From Paeniglutamicibacter kerguelensis (GTDB lineage Bacteria; Actinomycetota; Actinomycetes; Actinomycetales; Micrococcaceae), in NCBI RefSeq assembly GCF_017876535.1, contig NZ_JAGIOF010000001.1, positions 248,001 to 312,000 on the forward strand: a stretch of 64,000 bases of DNA, given 5' to 3'. Every line of letters starts with the position of its first letter. Position 1 is the first letter of the stretch. The translations under genes and the position numbers were made by a program. Below the pieces are notes generated by a model. The model was not told where the DNA came from. It was given only the letters and a program-made list of their open reading frames with translations, and did not search any database. This document shows, piece by piece, positions 9,201 through 16,965 of the stretch.

Positions 9201-9718
9201 TGTGGCGCAACCTCGACGCCCGCGGCCAGAAGCTGGTCGCCGTAGGCGGCAAGCTGCAACAGTGCCGTGACGCGCGGGTGGCGCGCCAATTTGGTGTCCC
9301 ACACCGCGTAGGCGCCGTTGTCCTCGCGAATCAGGAAATCGGCGAAGCCAACGAATTCCCCGTCAAAGAACGTTGCCTGGAAGACAACGTCCGCGCCCAT
9401 GCGCAAGGCATCCAGTGTTTCTTGGTGTGCCTGTTCCAACGAGGTGCGGTCCCCGCGGACACCCGCCTGCAGCATCTTGACGCCGCGGCCAGACGAAGAA
9501 TCGTATTCGCCGAATTTTTCCAGCAGGTCGCCCAGCACCTTGTGTTCGTGGGTGTCCCCGAGCTTCGCCGTGCGTTCGAGCATTTCGTCGGCTTCGGATT
9601 TCGCTGCCTTGCTGCGGCCCAGCTTTTCATCGAGTTTGCTCAGCGAGGTGAATTCGCAGCTTGCTGCGGTTACAAGGTCGCTGGCGGAATAGATCAGGTC
9701 TTGTTCGAGGAAAAACAC
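6245..9718 (-). CDS. TM0106-type RecB-like nuclease fused to a superfamily 1 helicase
   Basis: A 1157-residue multidomain protein. In order: a RecB/Cas4-like PD-(D/E)xK nuclease (about 100-190, FADFLIR and VWDTK near 140); a cysteine cluster ACGRCDYC near 226 that could hold an Fe-S cluster or zinc; a helix-hairpin-helix-like stretch near 250; an RNase H-like exonuclease region beginning IFFDFEGDP near 324; and an SF1 UPF1/DNA2-type helicase with GPPGTGKT (about 783), VIDEAGQ (about 892), GDPQQLPQ, DKFQGQE (about 1079) and NVAVSR. It should unwind and trim nucleic acid in an ATP-dependent way, in repair or defence; no function is established that I know of. Start GTG 9718 follows GAAGGAG. An inverted repeat brackets this start. 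It overlaps the downstream aldo/keto reductase gene by 8 nt. Confidence 0.88.
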   Translation of the reverse strand: MFFLEQDLIYSASDLVTAASCEFTSLSKLDEKLGRSKAAKSEADEMLERTAKLGDTHEHKVLGDLLEKFGEYDSSSGRGVKMLQAGVRGDRTSLEQAHQETLDALRMGADVVFQATFFDGEFVGFADFLIREDNGAYAVWDTKLARHPRVTALLQLAAYGDQLLAAGVEVAPHTTLVLGDNSHSVHRMHELLPVFRDRRNRFKSLVEAHQDQEQTVAWGQPGISACGRCDYCSEQVANHRDLLLVAGMSTSKRKKLMESGIATIDELAQSNTGSRDTHFKLAEQARMQVGLGGSDGIVGGVAYKVSGNQTISRLPEPNPGDIFFDFEGDPLWQDPFDESWGLEYLFGVIEIDTEAPVFKPFWAHSRAQERKAFTDFVAYLENRRETYPDMKVYHYAPYEKSALRNLSLRHVVAEDAIDQWLRDGLLVDLYDTVRHSLLISERSYSIKKLEPLYMGENLRGGDVKDAGASVVAYAKYCDALENDTAAAARILESISDYNEYDCLSTLRLRDWLLGLVPHEPRTEWVEETPLPDIDEVEPSAEELALRAYLESLPQNRALTDDERAIAMVAAATGYHRREAKQFWWEHFDRLDQPFDSWAETRNVFIVDDAEVVEDWHKASARARVESRVTELRGTMAEGSDFKVGSGWFAMYGQPLPPELEPSNADRAGLFNATVSENDERFVITEKSNTKVPPFGALPVALTPDQPINTTSLRDSLAELARTVGGSLPSLPKHPGIDILRKAAPRFSTLSGPPVPQEVNGLKNFVPAIVEALNDLDNSYLAVQGPPGTGKTFVASHVIAALVKQGWKVGVVAQSHAVVDNVLAKAITGAGVHPEQVAKKQKAGDKTQVPWDGTTDDAIERLLNGDEGALIGGTAWTMTGKRVPEGSLDLLVIDEAGQYSLANTLAVSRAAKRLLLLGDPQQLPQVTQGSHPQPVDESALGWLSAGHPTLPDELGYFLADSWRMHPELCEKVSALSYESKLHSAAAAATRSLSGVPAGVATVLVEHHGNTTQSVEEAHEIINQVRAHTGLSWVGGTDSAPRELLAGDILVVAAYNAQVNLLRAELDDAGLEDVKVGTVDKFQGQEAPVVIVSMACSSAEDAARGIEFLLNRNRINVAVSRGQWRAVIVRSPRLTHFLPPNPASFAELGAFLALGACYE

Positions 9719-9776
9719 GAGGCGGGCGCTCCTTCAAGGCTTGGCTTAGCTTCGAAACTAGCATCCGCCCGCCTCG
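9718..9776 (-). promoter_or_regulatory. Inverted repeat enclosing the ribosome site of the nuclease/helicase gene
   Basis: CGAGGCGGGCG (9718-9728) and its exact complement at 9766-9776 could pair in the mRNA over 11 bp. The left arm touches the GTG start codon and the GAAGGAG ribosome site falls in the loop, so the fold could damp translation. This is inference from sequence only. Confidence 0.35.
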
Positions 9777-10087
9777 TTTTGGCCATCGGGCCAATGCCGA
9801 CCGAACCCCGGGCCAATGCGATCGAAGACCAAATAAGGCTTGATTCATGGCCGGAACCATGCGAAGCAACGGAGCCCAAGCCCAAGCCCGGCGTCCGGCG
9901 CCGTGGTCACCCGTCCGGAAATCGGCAAGGCAGGCTGACAGACCCAACGACGGACAGGCAAGAAGACATCGGAAGATTGCGGTCCTATCAAACGTGCCGT
10001 GACCTGAAAGCCCAAGGGATCGTCCGGTTCCAGGTTTTTCCGCGTCTGGGATCCGCCCCTGCCAATGCGGCCCCGGAGGGGTCATTG
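9777..10087. other. Gene-free interval
   Basis: No plausible gene, hairpin terminator or repeat was recognised here, apart from being the likely promoter region of the nuclease/helicase gene and the 3' flank of the efflux pump gene. Confidence 0.5.
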
Positions 10088-11332
10088 CTAGGGGGTTGGT
10101 ACGGCCTCGGGGTGCACTTCCTGAAGTTCGGTACCAGTGGTTGTTGCCGCGCCTCGAGTCAGGGCAATCATGCTCAGCAGGGCGATGATTCCGCCTGCAA
10201 GCATGACAAGAGCCATGGGTACTGCATTGTCTTCGCCGGCCAGGCCAACCAACGGAGAAGCGACGGCTGCCAAGGTGAACTGCAATGCGCCAATGATTGC
10301 CGATCCGCTGCCGGCATGCTCCTTGACCTGGTCGGTGGCCAGGGCTGTGGCGTTTCCAAAGACGAAGCCCAAGGAAGCCAGTGCAAGGAAGACCAGCGCC
10401 AAGGTCGGAATGAGTGGGGTCTCACCAAGCGCTATGACGGCCAACAGTCCGGCGCTGAAGACAGTGAGGCCAGTGACGCCGATGTACGTCATGCGCAGGG
10501 GGCCCACGCGGTCGACCAGCTTCATGGCAATGATGCTGGTGATGGTCAATCCCAAGGCATTGAGTGCAAAGACCAACGAGAATGCGGTGGTCCCAAGCCC
10601 CAGAATGTTCTGGAAGACGAAGGGCGAGGCTGCGATGTAGCCGAACATCGCGGCCATCGAGAAGGCGAACGCGAAGGTGAACCCGAGGAAGGCCTTGTTG
10701 CGCAGTACGCCGCCTGCGTTCGAGGCGAGTGCCTTGATGCCGCCCTTGCTGCGGCCTTCCTTGGGCAGCGTTTCCTTCACCAGGTATACGGAACCAATGA
10801 CCATGATGACGTTCAGGATCGCCAGGGCCCAGAACACGCCGCGCCAACCAGTGAAGGCAATTACCGAGCTTCCGGCCAGTGGCGAAAGAATCGGTGCAAT
10901 GCCGCCGACGGTCATCATGATGGAGAACATCTTGGCTGACTGTGGGCCACGGGCCGAATCCGAGACGATGGCACGGGCCAATACGACCCCTGCCGCGCCC
11001 GCGAAGCCCTGCAGGAAACGCATGCCGATCAGGATTTCAACGTTGGGCGCAACGGCACAAAGAACGCTGGCGGCCATGCAGGCAATCGCACCCATGAGCA
11101 GCGGCTTGCGACGGCCGAACTGGTCCGAAAGCGGACCGATAACGAGTTGGCCAAGTGCCATGCCAAGCATGAAGGCGGTGAGCGTCAGCTGAACGGTTGC
11201 GGCGCTTGTACCTAGGTTCGACATCATCTGCGGAAAAGCCGGCAGGTACATGTCGATGGCAAAGGGGCCAATGGCGCTCAACAACGCCAACATGGCAATC
11301 AGAGACGCTGAGGTTTTTGAAGACTGAGTCAT
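10088..11332 (-). CDS. MFS multidrug efflux pump, Bcr/CflA type
   Basis: A 414-residue, 12-helix drug:H+ antiporter of the DHA1 family. Typical marks are FAIDMYLPAFPQM in helix 1, GPLSDQFGRRKPLL (motif A) between helices 2 and 3, and RFLQGFAGAAG (motif B) in helix 4. It should export drugs or metabolites across the cytoplasmic membrane. I start at MTQSSKTS (ATG 11332), since the 21 preceding residues of open frame look non-coding and overlap the operator region. It is divergent from a marR gene with a strong palindrome between them, the usual layout of a MarR-repressed pump. Substrate unknown. Confidence 0.9.
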   Translation of the reverse strand: MTQSSKTSASLIAMLALLSAIGPFAIDMYLPAFPQMMSNLGTSAATVQLTLTAFMLGMALGQLVIGPLSDQFGRRKPLLMGAIACMAASVLCAVAPNVEILIGMRFLQGFAGAAGVVLARAIVSDSARGPQSAKMFSIMMTVGGIAPILSPLAGSSVIAFTGWRGVFWALAILNVIMVIGSVYLVKETLPKEGRSKGGIKALASNAGGVLRNKAFLGFTFAFAFSMAAMFGYIAASPFVFQNILGLGTTAFSLVFALNALGLTITSIIAMKLVDRVGPLRMTYIGVTGLTVFSAGLLAVIALGETPLIPTLALVFLALASLGFVFGNATALATDQVKEHAGSGSAIIGALQFTLAAVASPLVGLAGEDNAVPMALVMLAGGIIALLSMIALTRGAATTTGTELQEVHPEAVPTP

Positions 11333-11362
11333 GGGGTGGACCGCTTCGCTTTCATCCTGGAC

Positions 11363-11403
11363 AACATTCTTATGGAAACATAAGTATGTTGACATGATAA
11401 TGT
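11363..11403. promoter_or_regulatory. MarR operator/promoter between pump and regulator
   Basis: Arms AACATTCTTATG (11363-11374) and CATAAGTATGTT (11379-11390) match in 11 of 12 positions around a GAAA spacer; the core CTTATG-GAAA-CATAAG is perfect. A second smaller repeat ACAT-GATA-ATGT follows at 11392-11403. A TTGACA box (11389-11394) lies inside. The size and symmetry fit a MarR dimer site. Confidence 0.7.
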
Positions 11404-11423
11404 TGGCATCGCAAAATGAAGGT

Positions 11424-11861
11424 ATGGAAAAAGTTCATGAAGCAGCCAAGGCCCTCTTTCAATTGACTTGGTGGCTTCAGAGGAAGGGTCCGCTACGTGC
11501 AGGCCTGGAGCCGCTCCCCGCCACCGAGGTTGCGATCCTTGGGTACGTCGAAGACCACGAGGGGGTCGGCGTGACGGAAGTCGGGATCGCGTTGAACATG
11601 AAGGCGCCAAATGTTTCCGCGGCCGTGCGGGCGCTGGTCGAGCGGGGTCTGCTGGAAAAGGTTGCCGATCAGCATGACAAGCGAAAAGCGCTGCTCTTCA
11701 TTACGGAGTTGACCCGGAGAAACCGAAAAAGCATCGATCGGGCGGTGACCGGTTCTCTTGAAGAGGTCTTGGAGGGGCTGTCGCCCGAGCATCGGGAGTC
11801 CCTCTTTGCTTCCCTGGCGGCTTTGAGCGAAGTGGCCGAACGCCTGCGCTCCCACGGGTAG
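11424..11861 (+). CDS. MarR-family transcriptional regulator
   Basis: A 145-residue winged-helix repressor of MarR type: VTEVGIALNMKAPNVSAAV is the recognition helix region, followed by the wing (EKVADQHDKRKALLFI). It most likely represses itself and the divergent efflux pump gene through the palindrome at 11363-11390, with release by a small aromatic or drug ligand. Start ATG 11424 follows GAAGG with tight spacing; ATG 11394 and 11400 are possible but fall within the operator. Helix-rich N- and C-termini suit dimerisation. Confidence 0.88.
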   Translation: MEKVHEAAKALFQLTWWLQRKGPLRAGLEPLPATEVAILGYVEDHEGVGVTEVGIALNMKAPNVSAAVRALVERGLLEKVADQHDKRKALLFITELTRRNRKSIDRAVTGSLEEVLEGLSPEHRESLFASLAALSEVAERLRSHG

Positions 11862-12011
11862 GGCCGGTCGGATGCCGGCCGAAGTCTCGGTGCCAGGTTC
11901 GGGGTGGCAACCAATTCCCGGTCCCTGGTTGCGGCCGTGCCGGGCAGCGGACTGGAATTTTTCAGGCAACGGTTGCGGTCAATGCGTGTGATGGACGTAC
12001 GCATGCCAACG

Positions 12012-12058
12012 GCCAAAGGGTCGGAGCGACATTTGGAATGTCGCCCCGACCCTTTGGC
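12012..12058. terminator. Strong bidirectional hairpin
   Basis: A 13-bp perfect outer stem (GCCAAAGGGTCGG at 12012-12024 with 12046-12058) continues, after a 2-nt internal loop, into a 7-bp inner stem (CGACATT/AATGTCG) closed by a 3-nt loop. It lies between the convergent marR and permease genes. The outer arm resembles that of the hairpin at 38104-38145. Confidence 0.75.
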
Positions 12059-12160
12059 GTTCGGCAATGCCATATGTTGTTGCCGCAGCAACTGTCCGGA
12101 TTCGCCGGCGGCGGCTGGTGGTCGCTGCGCCGCCCGGAGAATTTCGCTTTCATGTCCCTA

Positions 12161-13654
12161 CTACGAGGACTTGGCGTGCACCCCGCGCAGCCGTTCGGCC
12201 ACCTCGATGGCATCCCCGGTGGGGGCGTCCGACTTCTTGTCGGGCTGGGCGATGAAGAGATAGAGGGCGCCGGAACCGGCGACGATCGCCAGGCCGATGA
12301 GCACCACCCAGTCGGCGAAGAAGTCGCCCGAGGTGCCGGGCTTCGCCAGCAGGTACATGGCAAACAAGCCGTAGGCCAAGGCCAGCACGTTGATGATGAA
12401 GCCTGCCGAGCCCAGGGAGAACGGACCCGCCGGCTTCCAGCCCTTCAGGCGCTGGCGCAAGGACGCGAGCACCACGGCCTGGAACGAAACATAGATGCCC
12501 AGGATGGCGAAGCTTGTCACCTGGGTCAGCAGCTGTTCGGAGCCGAAGTAGATCAAGATGCAGATCAGCAGCGGGATCGAGCAGGCAACGATCAGTGCGT
12601 TGGTCGGCACCTTGGTGGTCGGCGAAACCTTAGACAGCCAGCGGTGGCCCGGGATCATGCCGTCGCGGGCGAACGAGTACATCAACCGCGAGGCCGCGGC
12701 CTGCAGCGAAAGCACGCAGGACAGGAACGCTGTCAGTGCGATGACCAGGAAGATCTTTGCGCCGACCGGCCCTAGCGCGGACTCGAGGATCGCGGGGATC
12801 GGGTCGGTGTCCTCGCCGTTGACGATCGACTGCAGGTCCGGGGCGGCCAGGACGTAACCGCCGAAGGAGAGTAGCGCCGAGACCCCGCCGACCAGGATGG
12901 TCATCATCATGGCGGTGGGGATGCGGCGAGCCGGATTGCTGACCTCTTCGGCGACGTCCCCGCAGGCCTCGAAGCCGTAGAAGAGGAACAGGCCGGCCAG
13001 CGCTGCGCCCATGAAGGCGGCCGAGTAGCTTCCCTCGCCCTCAACGCCCATGGAATCAAGGAAGATGCTGAAGGGCTGCTTGCGGTCGAAGATCAACAAG
13101 TACAGGCCGACGGCGATCACGCCGATGAGTTCCGCGGCCAGGCCGATGCGGGCCACGCGCGCCAGAGTCTTGGTTCCCGTGAAGTTCAGGACCAAGGCAA
13201 CCAGCAGCAGTGCCACGGAGAACAGCAGCGTACTGCCCCGGGTGAGTTCGACGCCGAAGGTGCTGGCCACGAAGCCCGAACCGAACTGGGCCACGGCGGT
13301 GATCGTGACGATCATCGCCCAGATGTAGATCCAGGCCGCCATCCAGGCGTAGCGCTTGCCCCAGAGCCGCCGGGTCCACGGGTAGATGCCGCCGTGGATG
13401 GGGTACTGGGAGACGACCTCGCCGAAGACCAGTGAGACCAGGAACTGGCCGCCGGCAACGATGAAGATCCAGAAGATGGATGGCGGTCCGCCGGTTGCCA
13501 TGGCGATGGCAAAGAGCGAGTACACGCCCACCAGGGGCGAAAGGTAGGTGAAGCCGAGGGCAAAGTTTGCCCAGAGTGACATCGAGCGGTCGAAGGACTG
13601 CTCGTATCCCAGGACGGCGAGGTGGTTGCCGTCTTCGATGCTTTGGTTGCTCAT
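12161..13654 (-). CDS. APC-family amino acid permease
   Basis: A 497-residue integral membrane transporter of the amino acid-polyamine-organocation superfamily with about 12 helices. Helix 1 region ALGFTYLSPLVGVYSLF, GGIYPWTRRLWG, and the conserved FYGFEACGDVAEEVSNP support the assignment. It imports an amino acid or amine with protons or by exchange. Start ATG 13654 follows AAAAGG; the longer open frame upstream is unsupported. Upstream on the same strand lie a cache-domain sensor and a GntR regulator, so its substrate may be the ligand they sense. A perfect palindrome at 13760-13779 sits in its promoter region. Confidence 0.9.
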   Translation of the reverse strand: MSNQSIEDGNHLAVLGYEQSFDRSMSLWANFALGFTYLSPLVGVYSLFAIAMATGGPPSIFWIFIVAGGQFLVSLVFGEVVSQYPIHGGIYPWTRRLWGKRYAWMAAWIYIWAMIVTITAVAQFGSGFVASTFGVELTRGSTLLFSVALLLVALVLNFTGTKTLARVARIGLAAELIGVIAVGLYLLIFDRKQPFSIFLDSMGVEGEGSYSAAFMGAALAGLFLFYGFEACGDVAEEVSNPARRIPTAMMMTILVGGVSALLSFGGYVLAAPDLQSIVNGEDTDPIPAILESALGPVGAKIFLVIALTAFLSCVLSLQAAASRLMYSFARDGMIPGHRWLSKVSPTTKVPTNALIVACSIPLLICILIYFGSEQLLTQVTSFAILGIYVSFQAVVLASLRQRLKGWKPAGPFSLGSAGFIINVLALAYGLFAMYLLAKPGTSGDFFADWVVLIGLAIVAGSGALYLFIAQPDKKSDAPTGDAIEVAERLRGVHAKSS

Positions 13655-13759
13655 GATGTGTGGGCCTTTTCGGTGCGAGCGAAAATTGGGTCCGGGCCAT
13701 CGTGTGCGCAACACCTTGACCCGCTCGTGACCGTCGTCACATGGACAGGCTACACCTTT

Positions 13760-13779
13760 ATCATTCTAAATAGAATGAT
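13760..13779. promoter_or_regulatory. Palindromic operator candidate before the permease gene
   Basis: ATCATTCTA and TAGAATGAT form 9-bp perfect arms around AA. The site is AT-rich in a GC-rich setting, about 105 bp upstream of the permease start and touching the stop codon of the cache gene. It suits a dimeric regulator, perhaps the GntR protein encoded nearby. Confidence 0.55.
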
Positions 13780-14459
13780 TAGTTCGGAATCGTGGCCACC
13801 AGCAGGCTGGTGCCTGGAACGGGGACTCCTTCGTGGTCCTGGAGGCCGGCCCCCAATTCCCAGTTCGCCGAGGTCGAGGCGATGATCCGCCCGGTGGAAC
13901 TCAGCAACGCGGCGGCGCCTTGGAGTGAACGCAGCAGGCGCAGGATGCCCGGCTCGATTTGCCGGACCAGGACGTCCAGGCCCACCACGCCGACCGCGGG
14001 GGAGCCGACGGGCGAGGTGAGCGTGAGCATGTAATCGCAGGTGCACAGGTGGTCGACATAGGGGCCCGTGATGTGCCGATCCCCGGTGGATTCGGGCACC
14101 GAGTACCATTCCATGGTCGTAAAGTCCCTGAGGTAATCGGCGTACTCGCGCGCGGCAAGATCCAGCCGGGTCACCTCCGTGGTGGTGCCAAGGAGCGGGT
14201 TGTCTTCCAGTGGGCCAAGCCACCAAGCGAAATGGAGCGATTCCCCGGCGGTGCTGCCGGGGCCGCCGATGAACCCCGCGCCAACGACCGTGGCGGCGGG
14301 ATCCAACAGGCGGGGCCCCACAAAGTCGAAAATCAGCTGGTCGATCCCAGCCCCGCGCGCCAGCCCCGCTTCGACAACCATGCGGAGCTCGTTCAGCGTG
14401 GAAAAGTACCCGTCAAAAACCTCGCCGAGCTGGTCAGCCACCTCTTGCAATCGGCTCAT
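13779..14459 (-). CDS. Soluble cache-domain protein
   Basis: A 226-residue protein with no signal peptide or membrane helix. The middle and C-terminal parts (MEWYSVPESTGDRHITGPY, DYMLTLTSPV, VGVVGLDVLV) have the typical pattern of a cache/PAS-like ligand domain, normally found outside the membrane in chemoreceptors and kinases. A cytoplasmic stand-alone version beside a GntR gene suggests a small-molecule sensor that helps the regulator. Start ATG 14459 overlaps the stop codon of the GntR gene by 4 nt (ATGA), so the two are translationally coupled. Family by pattern; the function is inferred. Confidence 0.75.
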   Translation of the reverse strand: MSRLQEVADQLGEVFDGYFSTLNELRMVVEAGLARGAGIDQLIFDFVGPRLLDPAATVVGAGFIGGPGSTAGESLHFAWWLGPLEDNPLLGTTTEVTRLDLAAREYADYLRDFTTMEWYSVPESTGDRHITGPYVDHLCTCDYMLTLTSPVGSPAVGVVGLDVLVRQIEPGILRLLRSLQGAAALLSSTGRIIASTSANWELGAGLQDHEGVPVPGTSLLVATIPN

Positions 14460-15208
14460 GCCGCGGCCTCCAGCCGTTCCTTGGTCATCAACAGCCATGT
14501 GGTCAGGATCTTCAGTTCGGCTCGGACGACCGCCCGGGCACGCCCGGCGTCGCCGGCACCAATGGCCTGGACGATTTCCGAGTTCAGCGCCGAAACCTTT
14601 TCCCGGACCCCGCACTCACCCAGGCCCAGCCAGAGTAGCTGGCCGAATTCCGCCTGGAAGCGGATTTGTTCACGCACCAGGCGCGGTGATTGCGAGGCAA
14701 CGGAAATTTCCAGCAGCAGGCCGCCCTGGTTTCGGGCCGCGCTTTGCGCCGAAGAGAAGTCGGCCCCCTCCCACCAGGTCGCCAGCCTTGCGGCCTCCTC
14801 GGGCGAAGCCAACTCGGCCGCGCGTTCTGCCGCGCCGGCGCACAGCGTCGCCTCGTAGGTGCCGACGTCGGCCAGTTCGATGCGGGATATTGAGCGCAGG
14901 CGCGCCATGAGGACCTGCTCCGGGGTGTCCTCCGAAGCCAGCACAAAGGACCCTCCGTCGCGGCCGCGCCTGGTTTCGACAAGCCCGGCCTCGCGGATTT
15001 CGCTCAGTGCCTCACGGGCGGTAACAAGCGCAACCCCGAACCGCTTGGCGAGCTCGGCCTCGGTGGGCAGGCGCTCGCCGGGCTTTATGACACCCAGGAG
15101 TATGGCGTCGGTGAGCCGCTGCGCCACCTGCATGGAGCGTGCCGCTCCGCCCAGGGGTGCGAACACGGCGCTGCGCGGCCCTCTGCCAGGGGGTGCATGC
15201 TGTGTCAT
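14456..15208 (-). CDS. GntR-family regulator, FadR subfamily
   Basis: About 250 residues: N-terminal GntR winged helix (LLGVIKPGERLPTEAELAKR, VTAREALSEIREAGLVETRR, then the GGSFV wing) and a helical C-terminal FadR/FCD-type effector domain. It should repress or activate genes for uptake or breakdown of a carboxylate or amino acid, here probably the downstream APC permease. I use ATG 15208 (MTQHAPPGRG); an upstream in-frame start at 15259 has no better ribosome site. It is coupled to the cache gene (4-nt overlap) and divergent from the next marR gene. Confidence 0.87.
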   Translation of the reverse strand: MTQHAPPGRGPRSAVFAPLGGAARSMQVAQRLTDAILLGVIKPGERLPTEAELAKRFGVALVTAREALSEIREAGLVETRRGRDGGSFVLASEDTPEQVLMARLRSISRIELADVGTYEATLCAGAAERAAELASPEEAARLATWWEGADFSSAQSAARNQGGLLLEISVASQSPRLVREQIRFQAEFGQLLWLGLGECGVREKVSALNSEIVQAIGAGDAGRARAVVRAELKILTTWLLMTKERLEAAA

Positions 15209-15267
15209 GGCTGTAACTCTAGCTGGTGGCGTCGGGGCGGCTGTCGGGCCCGGGTGCACAAAGCACT

Positions 15268-15291
15268 TAACTTGGTTATATAACTAAGTTA
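15268..15291. promoter_or_regulatory. Near-palindromic MarR operator over a -10 box
   Basis: AACTT.GTTATATAAC.AAGTT reads symmetrically except for one unpaired position in each half, and one further base pair extends it to 15268-15291. It contains TATAAC (15279-15284), a likely -10 box, just upstream of the marR start at 15302. Repressor binding would block this promoter, and perhaps the divergent GntR promoter. Confidence 0.65.
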
Positions 15292-15301
15292 TGCTCCGCG
15301 T

Positions 15302-15742
15302 ATGACCACCGATCTAGGAACCACTCTCACCAGGCTTTTGGCAGCGACGCATCGGCTCTCGCGCAGCGCCACGATTCGACTTGAGCACGGATACTCGGCC
15401 TCGTACTATCGAACCCTTGGAATCCTGGCCGACGGAACGCCCCTGCGCATTGGCCAGCTGGCGGAATACAACAAGATCTCACAGCCCGGCATGACCAAGA
15501 TGCTGGCGTCCCTAGAAAGCCGGGACCTTGTGCAGCGAATCCAGGACCCCACCGATTCACGGGCATGGCTGATCGACATCACCGCAACCGGGCGCGAGGC
15601 GCTCGTCCAGCGGCGCCTCGAGCTGGCGATGGTCTTGGAGCAAGACTTCGTCTCCCTCTCTGCCCGGGAAATCGCCGTGCTCGCCGAAGCCGCGGAGATC
15701 CTCGAATCCCGCAGCACGCCGGCCCCCGGGGGGAACCCATGA
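15302..15742 (+). CDS. MarR-family transcriptional regulator
   Basis: A 146-residue MarR protein with the winged helix RIGQLAEYNKISQPGMTKML and wing RIQDPTDSRAWLIDIT. Its stop codon overlaps the start of the following MFS transporter by 4 nt (ATGA), so regulator and pump form one operon. It probably autorepresses the operon through the palindrome immediately upstream. The promoter's -10 lies so close to the start codon that the mRNA leader is very short and lacks a ribosome site. Confidence 0.9.
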   Translation: MTTDLGTTLTRLLAATHRLSRSATIRLEHGYSASYYRTLGILADGTPLRIGQLAEYNKISQPGMTKMLASLESRDLVQRIQDPTDSRAWLIDITATGREALVQRRLELAMVLEQDFVSLSAREIAVLAEAAEILESRSTPAPGGNP

Positions 15743-16965
15743 CCAAGCAACCAAAGGCCGTCTGGGCAGTGGCCTTTTCCTCGATGATTGCCTTCATGGG
15801 CATCGGGCTTGTCTCGCCGATCCTGCCCGCCATCACCGAGCAGCTCGGTGCAACCGCCACGCAAACCTCACTCCTGTTCACCTCCTACCTGGTGATCACG
15901 GGCGTGGCGATGTTTTTCACGTCCTTCATTTCATCGCGCATCGGCGCACGCAGGACCCTGATGACCGGACTGGCCATCATCGTCGTCGCATCCTTCGGGG
16001 CCGGGGCATCGGGGACCATTGAAGGCATCATCGCATTCCGCGCCGTGTGGGGTCTGGGCAATGCAATGTTCATTTCCACGGCCCTGTCGACCATCATTTC
16101 CGAATCCCGGGGGAGCACCGGTGCGGCGGTCATTCTCTATGAGGCGGCCCTGGGCCTCGGGATTGCGGTCGGGCCGCTGGTCGGCGGGCTGCTCGGTTCG
16201 ATCGCCTGGCAAGCGCCGTTCTATGGCGCCTCGACGCTCATGGCTCTTGCCTTCATCCTGTTGGCGGTGATGATGCGCGGGCCCGAAGCGCGGAACGCGG
16301 CCACCTCGCTGCCTGCACCCTTCAAGGCCCTGGCCAATCCGACGCTGCTGGCCGTGGCCATGGTCGCGCTGTTCTACAACATCGGCTTCTTTGTGATCAT
16401 GTCCTTCACCGCCTACCCGCTGCACTTCACGGCCATGGGAATCGGCCTGGTCTTCACCGGTTGGGGACTGGGCCTGGCGATCACCTCGGTTTTTGGTGCG
16501 CCGATGCTCACCCGCCGTTTCAAGCGCACGCACGTGCTCGTCGGCGCCCTGACACTGCTGAGCCTCACGCTTGTCGGGTTTGCCCTGCTCATCAATTCGC
16601 CGGGCGCATTGGTGGCCATGATGGTTCTTGCCGGGCTCGAGCTGGGCATCATGAACACGGTGCTCACCGAGGTGGTCATGGACGCCACGGACCTGCCGCG
16701 ATCGGTGGCCTCAAGCAGCTACTCCGGCATCCGTTTCCTGGGCGGCGCGATCTCCCCGCCCCTTGCGGCAGCCCTTGCCTCGGCGTTCACCATGGCCACG
16801 CCGTACCTGATGGGGGCCGCGTCCGTCGCCGTTGCCGCGGTGCTCCTGGCATCCTGCTCGCGCCTGCTGGCACACGCCAACGAACACCGTCCTGAGCCCG
16901 TGGCCGGGTTCGAGGTCGAAGCCGAGGCCGAACCGGTCAGCGCAGGGGATGACCGGAATCCTTGA
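15739..16965 (+). CDS. MFS transporter (drug efflux type)
   Basis: A 408-residue, 12-helix major facilitator. IGLVSPILPAITEQL in helix 1, SRIGARRTLMTG as loop motif A, and AAVILYEAALGLGIAVGPL (motif C region) indicate a DHA-type proton-driven exporter. The C-terminus is a short acidic hydrophilic tail. Start ATG 15739 is coupled to marR. The 3' end overlaps the convergent glutaminase gene by 29 nt, with no terminator between them. Substrate unknown. Confidence 0.88.
   Translation: MTKQPKAVWAVAFSSMIAFMGIGLVSPILPAITEQLGATATQTSLLFTSYLVITGVAMFFTSFISSRIGARRTLMTGLAIIVVASFGAGASGTIEGIIAFRAVWGLGNAMFISTALSTIISESRGSTGAAVILYEAALGLGIAVGPLVGGLLGSIAWQAPFYGASTLMALAFILLAVMMRGPEARNAATSLPAPFKALANPTLLAVAMVALFYNIGFFVIMSFTAYPLHFTAMGIGLVFTGWGLGLAITSVFGAPMLTRRFKRTHVLVGALTLLSLTLVGFALLINSPGALVAMMVLAGLELGIMNTVLTEVVMDATDLPRSVASSSYSGIRFLGGAISPPLAAALASAFTMATPYLMGAASVAVAAVLLASCSRLLAHANEHRPEPVAGFEVEAEAEPVSAGDDRNP

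Noticed and set aside
9152..10939. Very long open frame antisense to the helicase and pump genes
   Set aside because: A GC-rich shadow frame: the product is Gly/Gln/Arg-rich with no family resemblance, and it runs opposite two well-supported genes.
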